Positions 58,952 to 64,000 of a stretch of 64,000 nt of DNA are shown here, in pieces. The notes below the pieces were generated by a model, which made no database searches, was not told the DNA's origin, and worked only from the letters and a program-made list of their open reading frames with translations. The stretch lies in contig JBCBTD010000012.1 of NCBI GenBank assembly GCA_039818825.1, forward strand, positions 1 to 64,000. Reading direction: 5' to 3'. Position numbers and translations under genes: made by a program. Numbering within the stretch: position 1 is the stretch's first letter; each line of letters starts with the position of its first letter. Origin of the DNA: JBCBTD01 sp039818825 (GTDB lineage: Bacteria > Pseudomonadota > Alphaproteobacteria > Geminicoccales > Geminicoccaceae).

Positions 58952-60172
58952 TCAGAGCCCGGCGTACATGCGGCCTGGGTTGACGATGCCTTGGGGGTCG
59001 ACGGCGGCTTTGACGCTCCGGGTAAGCGCTGCCAGCCGCGGAGCTTCCGGGTGGAAAACGTCGACGGCCGCGCGAATTGCCAGCGGCGCGCGCACCAGCG
59101 TTGCGTGCCCGCCCACGGCGTCGACGGCGGCTCGGATTGCTCCGGCACCAGCATCGTCCGTGGCCGCGACGGCCAGCCAGAGGAGACCGCCGCTCCAGTC
59201 GGCAAAGCCGCGGCCATCCATGTCTGTCGCCAGCGAGACCAGGAGCCGCGGGCCGTTGGAGGCTGCGGTGGAAATCCGCCAGACGGCGCGATCCAGAGGG
59301 TGGGTCAGCAACCGGACGTCGCGGATCTCGCCCCAGAGCGTGCCACTGGCCTGGTCCTCGAGAACGTCGGTAGCACCGGCGGCGGCAACGTGCTGGCGCA
59401 GTTTGCGCAGCCTTTCCGGCAGGAACGACGCGAACGTGTCGAGGCGCAACGCGACGACACCGTCGTCACGTCCTGCAAGCTCGGCGACGACGCTCCGTGC
59501 TGCGACATCGGGCGGCAGATAGGCGGCCGCGCTCACGTCCAGCGGGCTCGCCATGGCGCGCGCCATCACCCGACTAGCTGCCGCGGCATCCAGCCCACCA
59601 ACCAGCAGCGTCGACTGGGTCTCGCTCCGCGGCAGCACCTTGAACGTCACCTCCGTCAACGCGCCGAGCGTGCCGTGTGCGCCTGCCTGAAGCTTGACCA
59701 GATCGAGCCCGGTGACGTTCTTCATGACCCGGCCGCCTGAACGTTGGATTCGACCTTGGCCATCGACGAAGCGGACGCCGATCAGGCTGTCGCGGAGCGC
59801 ACCCCGGCTGATCCGCGCCGGTCCGGACAGGTTGGCCGCGACCAGGCCGCCGATCGTCGGCTCCGCGTCGTCGTTGCCGAGAAGATGGCGCAGGTCTGGC
59901 GGCTCGAAGGGTAGCGCCTGTCCCTCGGCATCGAGGGCGTCGACGACCTCGCCGACCGGTGTGCCCGCGAGGGCGCGAATGACCAGTTCGCTCGGCCGAT
60001 ACAAAGGAATCCCGCGGAGCTGCCGTAGGCGCAGCGTCCGTCCGGCCTGCACCGGCCGCCCGAAACCTTCCAAGCTGCCGCCGCCCACGAGCTCCAGGCT
60101 CACGGCGTCGGTGGCGGCAGCCTTGACGGCTTCGGCGACACCGGCTTCGTCGGCAGGCGTGAGGTCGTTCAC
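58952..60172 (-). CDS. glcE: Glycolate oxidase FAD-binding subunit GlcE
   Basis: A 406-residue FAD_binding_4-type subunit of glycolate oxidase. The FAD-binding part includes LRQLRGIPLYRPSELVIRAL, TIGGLVAANLSGPARISRG and RDSLIGVRFVDGQG. The C-terminus has VFHPEAPRLAALTRSVKAAV and DPQGIVNPGRMYAGL. The start is GTG, four bases after the glcD stop. It normally works with GlcD and the iron-sulfur subunit GlcF, which is not next to it. Confidence 0.94.
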   Translation of the reverse strand: MNDLTPADEAGVAEAVKAAATDAVSLELVGGGSLEGFGRPVQAGRTLRLRQLRGIPLYRPSELVIRALAGTPVGEVVDALDAEGQALPFEPPDLRHLLGNDDAEPTIGGLVAANLSGPARISRGALRDSLIGVRFVDGQGRIQRSGGRVMKNVTGLDLVKLQAGAHGTLGALTEVTFKVLPRSETQSTLLVGGLDAAAASRVMARAMASPLDVSAAAYLPPDVAARSVVAELAGRDDGVVALRLDTFASFLPERLRKLRQHVAAAGATDVLEDQASGTLWGEIRDVRLLTHPLDRAVWRISTAASNGPRLLVSLATDMDGRGFADWSGGLLWLAVAATDDAGAGAIRAAVDAVGGHATLVRAPLAIRAAVDVFHPEAPRLAALTRSVKAAVDPQGIVNPGRMYAGL

Positions 60173-60176
60173 GGCG

Positions 60177-61628
60177 TCACGCCGCCCGCCCGAGTGGCGC
60201 GGACGGGCCGTCGTCGAGCGGGAAAACTTTTCCGACGTTCAGCTGCCAGGCCGGGTCGAACGCGCGTTTGATCGCCATCTGCAGATCGAGTTCGTGCTCG
60301 TCGAACTGGTACGCCATCAGCTCACGCTTCTCGATTCCGACACCGTGCTCGCCGGAGAGACACCCACCGACGTCGACGCACAGCTTGAGGATGTCGGCGC
60401 CGCAGCGCTCGGCCTTCTCCAACTCTCCCGGCGCGTTGGCGTCGTAGAGGATCAACGGGTGCAGGTTGCCGTCGCCTGCGTGGAAGATGTTGGCGATCTG
60501 GAAGCCGTAGGTGCGAGAGATTTCCCCGATTCTGTGCAGGGTCTCCGGCAGTGCCGACGTCGGGATCGTGCCGTCGATGCAGATGTAATCCGGGGAGATA
60601 CGGCCGACGGCGCCGAACGCCGACTTCCGCCCCTGCCAGATGGCGGCGGCCTCCTGAGCGTTCGCGGCAACACGCAGATAGCGCGGGTCGTGGTCCCTGG
60701 CGATCGCCTCGATCCGCCCGAGCAGCGTGTCGATCTCGTCGTCGGCGCCCTCCACCTCGACGATCAGGACCGCTTCGACGTCGAGCGGGTAGCCGGCCTT
60801 GACGAAGGCTTCGACGGCATGAATCGCCGGCTTGTCCATGAATTCGAGGGCGACCGGGATGATCCCCGAGCCGATGATCGCGTCGACGCAGGCGCCGGCC
60901 CGCTCGTTGCTGGCGAAGCCGAGCAGCATCGGCCGTGCGCCTTCCGGCGCTTTGAGGATGCGCACGGTCACCTCGGTGACCACGCCAAGCTGTCCCTCCG
61001 AACCGCAGAGCAAGCCGAGCAGGTCGAGACCGGCTGCGTCCGCGTGCTTGCCGCCCACGTCCACGATCGCGCCGTCGACGGTCACCAATCGGACGCCAAG
61101 CAGATTGTTGGTCGTCACCCCGTATCTCAAACAGTGCGCGCCGCCTGAGTTGTTGGCGACGTTGCCGCCGATCGAGCACGCGAGCTGCGACGACGGGTCG
61201 GGCGCGTAGAAGAACTCCTCGTGCTCGACCGCCTGGGTGATCGCGAGATTGGTGACGCCGGCTTCGACCGTCGCCGAACGGCTGTCGAAGTCGACCTCGA
61301 GGATCCGTCGCATTTTCATCAGGCCGACCACGACGCCGTCTGCCGTCGGCATCGCCCCACCGGCGAGCGAGGTTCCGGCACCCCGCGCCGTCACCGGGAT
61401 GTTCTGCTCGTGGCAGTAGCGCATCACCGCGGCAACCTCTTCCGTCGTCGACGGCAGCACGACCGCTAGTGGGATCTGTCGATAGGCCGAGAGGCCGTCC
61501 GTTTCGTAGGCGCGGATCTCGTCGTCCGCCGCGATCACGCTTTCCGGTGCGGGGCAAATCCGCCCCAGCGCGTCCACGATCGCTTGGCGACGCTCGATGA
61601 TCGCTTGGTTCGCCGCCGGCATACGCAT
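60177..61628 (-). CDS. glcD: Glycolate oxidase FAD-linked subunit GlcD
   Basis: The catalytic subunit of glycolate oxidase, about 483 residues, oxidising glycolate to glyoxylate. The FAD-binding blocks are PVTARGAGTSLAGGAMPTAD, SIGGNVANNSGGAHCLRYG and LLCGSEGQLGVVTEV. The C-terminal oxidase domain has NIFHAGDGNLHPLILYD and GGCLSGEHGVGIEKREL. I chose the ATG at 61628 because GGGAGGG lies seven bases upstream; an ATG at 61649 would add seven residues. It is divergent from the PadR gene. Confidence 0.95.
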   Translation of the reverse strand: MRMPAANQAIIERRQAIVDALGRICPAPESVIAADDEIRAYETDGLSAYRQIPLAVVLPSTTEEVAAVMRYCHEQNIPVTARGAGTSLAGGAMPTADGVVVGLMKMRRILEVDFDSRSATVEAGVTNLAITQAVEHEEFFYAPDPSSQLACSIGGNVANNSGGAHCLRYGVTTNNLLGVRLVTVDGAIVDVGGKHADAAGLDLLGLLCGSEGQLGVVTEVTVRILKAPEGARPMLLGFASNERAGACVDAIIGSGIIPVALEFMDKPAIHAVEAFVKAGYPLDVEAVLIVEVEGADDEIDTLLGRIEAIARDHDPRYLRVAANAQEAAAIWQGRKSAFGAVGRISPDYICIDGTIPTSALPETLHRIGEISRTYGFQIANIFHAGDGNLHPLILYDANAPGELEKAERCGADILKLCVDVGGCLSGEHGVGIEKRELMAYQFDEHELDLQMAIKRAFDPAWQLNVGKVFPLDDGPSAPLGRAA

Positions 61629-61726
61629 CGCGCCACCCTCCCGCATCAATCCACGGATATGGCAGGTGCCGCAGGCGTGGACCAGCGCCTTGACCTATCT
61701 CAGACCGAAATATGACTTGCGAGATG

Positions 61727-61739
61727 TATCGCATCGATA
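61727..61739. promoter_or_regulatory. Inverted repeat in the glcD/padR divergent region, possible PadR operator
   Basis: TATCG and CGATA are perfect reverse complements around CAT, 22 bases before the PadR gene start. The surrounding sequence is AT-rich compared with neighbours. PadR-type regulators bind short dyads in their own promoters, so autoregulation is possible. The dyad is short and could be chance. Confidence 0.3.
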
Positions 61740-61761
61740 TAGGCCACTCACCGGAGGAGCC

Positions 61762-62340
61762 ATGGACGCAAAGATTCTGTGCCTCGGCGTGATCTCGGCT
61801 GGTGCTTGTTCGGGCTACGAGCTGAAGAAGACCGTCGAGGAGGATTTCCACCACTTTTACCGGGCCAGCTACGGCTCGATTTACCCGGCATTGGCTGAGC
61901 TCGAGCGCTCTGGCCTGGTTGCCGGTGAGGCGATCGAGCAGGCGAAACGTCCCGACAAGAAGGTGTACCGGATCACGGACGCCGGCCGTGCGGCCCTGGC
62001 CGATGCGCTGGCGGCGGAAGAGCCGGCGCATACGGCTCGCTCCGAGTTCCTGGTCCTCATGTACTTCGCGCACCTGCTGACGCCCGACCGCGCGGCTCAG
62101 GTCATCGACACGATGACCGCGCACTTCGAGCGCGTCATGTTGGCCGACGTCGACGCCTACGAACGGCGCGCCGAGCCACTGACCTCCGGGCAACGGTTCG
62201 CCGTCGGCTTCGGTCGAACGGTGTTGAATTCCATCGTCGAGTACCTTCGGCGCGAGCGTGACGGCTTGATCGACGAACTCATCGCTGAACGTGCGGACCA
62301 GCCGGCCGAGGATCGCCGGTTGGCCGCGGCGGGAGACTGA
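61762..62340 (+). CDS. PadR family transcriptional regulator
   Basis: A 192-residue regulator. The N-terminal winged helix has the PadR wording SGYELKKTVEEDFHHFYRAS followed by GSIYPALAELERSGLV and KVYRITDAGRAAL. The C-terminal helical half provides the dimerisation coiled coil (VLNSIVEYLRRERDGLIDEL). A GGAGGAG ribosome-binding site precedes the ATG. It is followed two bases later by RND efflux genes, so it most likely represses that pump. Confidence 0.94.
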   Translation: MDAKILCLGVISAGACSGYELKKTVEEDFHHFYRASYGSIYPALAELERSGLVAGEAIEQAKRPDKKVYRITDAGRAALADALAAEEPAHTARSEFLVLMYFAHLLTPDRAAQVIDTMTAHFERVMLADVDAYERRAEPLTSGQRFAVGFGRTVLNSIVEYLRRERDGLIDELIAERADQPAEDRRLAAAGD

Positions 62341-62342
62341 AC

Positions 62343-63473
62343 ATGCGCTCTTCCGTCGCCATCGCGGCACTGATCGCCTTGGCGCTGATCGGCTGGTTCG
62401 CTTCCGGTCAGCCCGCGGTCCGGGCCTTGTTCGGCCCCGCCGAACCGACGGCACAGGTAACCGAAACCGTGGTCGAGCAGCCGATCGAGCGGCGCGCACG
62501 GGTCCGCGTCATGCTCAGCGACGCCCAGCCGGTCGCCCGCGAAATCGTCGTCCACGGTCGGACCGAGCCCGATCGCCAGGTGGTGCTGAAGGCCGAAACC
62601 TACGGTCGCGTCGCCGAAGTGTTCGTCGACAACGGCTCGATCGTTGCCGCCGGCGACCCGATCGTGAGGCTCGACCCGCGTGAGCGCGAGGCGATGGTCG
62701 CTCAAGCACGCGCTCTGGTCCGCCAACGTGAGCTGGAGGACGAGGCTGCGCGGCAGCTCGGCCAGCGGGGCTATCAGGCAGAGAACCGGGTGGCCGAAGT
62801 GGCGGCGTTCCTGGAGGCGGCCCGCGCGGAGCTGCGGCAGCGCGAGGTCGAACTCGGTCACACGCAGATCGCGGCGCCCTTCGCCGGCGCCGTCGACGAG
62901 CGCTTCGTCGAGGTCGGTGATTTCGTCGACATTGGCGATCCGATCGCTGACCTCATCGAACTCGATCCATTCCTGGTCACTGGGGAAGTTGCGCAGAACC
63001 AGCGCGCGCTGCTGTCGATCGGCATGCCGGTCTCGGTCGACCTCGCCGACGGTCGGACGATCGAGGGTCGGCTCCGCTTCGTTGCCAGGAGCGCCGAGGC
63101 TGCCACCCGCACCTTCCGCGTCGAAGTCGAAGTGGCCAACGGCGACGGCAGCATCCCGGCCGGGATGAGCGCCACTTCCAAGGTGCGTTTCGCCGAGGTA
63201 GCGGCGCACGAGCTCTCCGCGGCCCTGCTCGCACTCGGCACCCACCACGAACTCGGGGTCAAGATCGTCGACGAGCAGGACGTGGTGCGGTTCGCGCCGG
63301 TCGATCTGATCCGTGCGGACAGCGACAGCGTTTGGGTCGCCGGCCTGCCCGATCAGGTTCGGGTGATCGTCGTCGGCCAGGGTTTCGTCCAGGATGGTGA
63401 GTCGGTCTTGCCCGTCGCCGTCGGTGAAGCGGCGTTGGCTTCGGCAACCGGCACGGCCGAGGCCAGCCGATGA
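62343..63473 (+). CDS. RND efflux periplasmic adaptor subunit
   Basis: A 376-residue membrane fusion protein with one N-terminal anchor (VAIAALIALALIGWFASG), a biotinyl-lipoyl-like region split around a helical hairpin (VVHGRTEPDRQVVLKAETYG, GRVAEVFVDNGSIVAAGD, TQIAAPFAGAVDERFVEVGD) and a beta-barrel domain (TRTFRVEVEVANGDGSIPAG). It links the inner-membrane RND pump to an outer-membrane channel. It is coupled to the pump gene by ATGA and follows the PadR regulator. Confidence 0.94.
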   Translation: MRSSVAIAALIALALIGWFASGQPAVRALFGPAEPTAQVTETVVEQPIERRARVRVMLSDAQPVAREIVVHGRTEPDRQVVLKAETYGRVAEVFVDNGSIVAAGDPIVRLDPREREAMVAQARALVRQRELEDEAARQLGQRGYQAENRVAEVAAFLEAARAELRQREVELGHTQIAAPFAGAVDERFVEVGDFVDIGDPIADLIELDPFLVTGEVAQNQRALLSIGMPVSVDLADGRTIEGRLRFVARSAEAATRTFRVEVEVANGDGSIPAGMSATSKVRFAEVAAHELSAALLALGTHHELGVKIVDEQDVVRFAPVDLIRADSDSVWVAGLPDQVRVIVVGQGFVQDGESVLPVAVGEAALASATGTAEASR

Positions 63474-64000
63474 CGTCGCTGATCGACGCCAGCTTTGCCC
63501 GATCGCGGACCGTCCTGATCGCTTTGCTGTTGATCGTGATCGCCGGGATCAGCGCCTACCGTTCGATCCCCAAGGAATCCAATCCCGATATCCAGATTCC
63601 GATTCTCTACGTCTCGATGATCCACGAGGGAATCTCGCCCGAGGATGCCGAGCGGCTGCTGGTCCGGCCGATGGAGATCGAACTCCGGGGCGTGGAAGGC
63701 GTCAAGGAGATGCGATCGACTGCCAGCGAAGGCCACGCTTCGGTCGTGCTGGAGTTCGAGGTCGGCGTCGACATCGATACCGCGCTCGCCGAGGTCCGCG
63801 CCAAGGTGGACATCGCCAAGGCCGAGCTGCCGAACGAAACCGAGGAGCCGCAAGTCGAGGAGGTGAATGTCGCGCTGTTCCCGGTGCTCGTCGTCACTTT
63901 GGCTGGCGACGTGCCCGAGCGGACGCTGGTCCGCGTTGCCGACGACCTCAAGGACCGGATCGAGGGTGTCGCCTCCGTGCTGGAGGTCAACCTGACCGGC
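63470..64000 (+). CDS. RND efflux transporter, N-terminal part (cut by window end)
   Basis: The first 177 residues of an AcrB/Cation-efflux-type RND pump. The first membrane helix (RTVLIALLLIVIAGISAYRSI) is followed by the standard porter-domain start PKESNPDIQIPILYVSMIHE, GISPEDAERLLVRPMEIELR and VRAKVDIAKAELP. The SxRSIPKExxPDI wording fits the heavy-metal/multidrug MdtBC-like or uncharacterised alphaproteobacterial class. The gene runs off the right edge. Substrate unknown. Confidence 0.93.
   Translation, partial: MTSLIDASFARSRTVLIALLLIVIAGISAYRSIPKESNPDIQIPILYVSMIHEGISPEDAERLLVRPMEIELRGVEGVKEMRSTASEGHASVVLEFEVGVDIDTALAEVRAKVDIAKAELPNETEEPQVEEVNVALFPVLVVTLAGDVPERTLVRVADDLKDRIEGVASVLEVNLTG

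Noticed and set aside
57680..59740. 686-residue open frame on the plus strand
   Set aside because: Antisense to the amidase, dpaL and glcE genes; no start signal and no domain.

Overview
The window is a 64 kb piece of a GC-rich bacterial chromosome (roughly 65-70 percent GC over most of its length). It probably comes from an alphaproteobacterium of the Rhodospirillales type. The best evidence is the order rpmH-rnpA-yidD-yidC-engB-argB. The DUF1127/MocR divergent pair, a PhoPQ/FeuPQ-like two-component pair with the H-box NLAHALKTPL, and the liv-type transporter flanked by two acyl-CoA ligases fit this. No tRNA, rRNA, CRISPR array, complete insertion sequence or prophage was seen.

Layout. 1-3.1 kb: a small ORF, a left-handed beta-helix acetyltransferase, acetoacetate decarboxylase and an orphan histidine kinase, all minus strand. 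3.1-7.2 kb: the rpmH to argB operon behind a near-consensus sigma-70 promoter; rnpA overlaps rpmH. 7.2-13.9 kb: a PAS-GGDEF protein, oligopeptidase B, a MASE1-GGDEF diguanylate cyclase and a two-component pair. 14-16.7 kb: PhzF and DUF1127 proteins divergent from a MocR regulator that has a perfect inverted repeat over its start codon. 16.8-25.2 kb: an acyl-CoA ligase, a five-gene branched-chain-amino-acid-type ABC importer and a PaaK-like ligase. 25.2-26.5 kb: ccmAB.

26.5-32.2 kb is accessory. A three-gene cassette of distinctly lower GC (Na/Pi cotransporter, coiled-coil protein, PepSY-like exported protein) sits between two diverged inverted copies of a non-coding repeat. 32.3-39.6 kb: gamma-glutamyltransferase, an Ldh2-type dehydrogenase, a broken TauE/SafE pseudogene, an OmpA-like protein, an orphan TRAP binding protein, a carboxymuconolactone-decarboxylase-like protein and a PdxA homologue.

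39.6-44.1 kb: a compact four-gene module (XpaC-like, TelA-like, SPFH plus GYF, zinc-ribbon membrane protein) headed by a possible 28-residue membrane peptide. It resembles parts of the Bacillus xpaC-telA and ydj loci and is the strongest candidate for an under-described system. 44-49.6 kb: class III aminotransferase, nitroreductase, and a large CheB-CheR-PAS-kinase fusion. 49.7-54.6 kb: a homogentisate-type operon (hmgA, fumarylacetoacetase-like, an MBL-fold protein with a mutated second metal site, FAD monooxygenase). 54.8-61.6 kb: phosphoglucomutase, a VOC protein, D-carbamoylase-like amidase, diaminopropionate ammonia-lyase, and glcE/glcD without glcF. 61.8-64 kb: PadR regulator, RND adaptor and the start of an RND pump cut by the window edge.

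Translational coupling is frequent (ATGA or TTGA overlaps), and TTG/GTG starts are common. Several convergent gene pairs overlap at their 3' ends. All assignments were made by reading the sequence; no database search was run.
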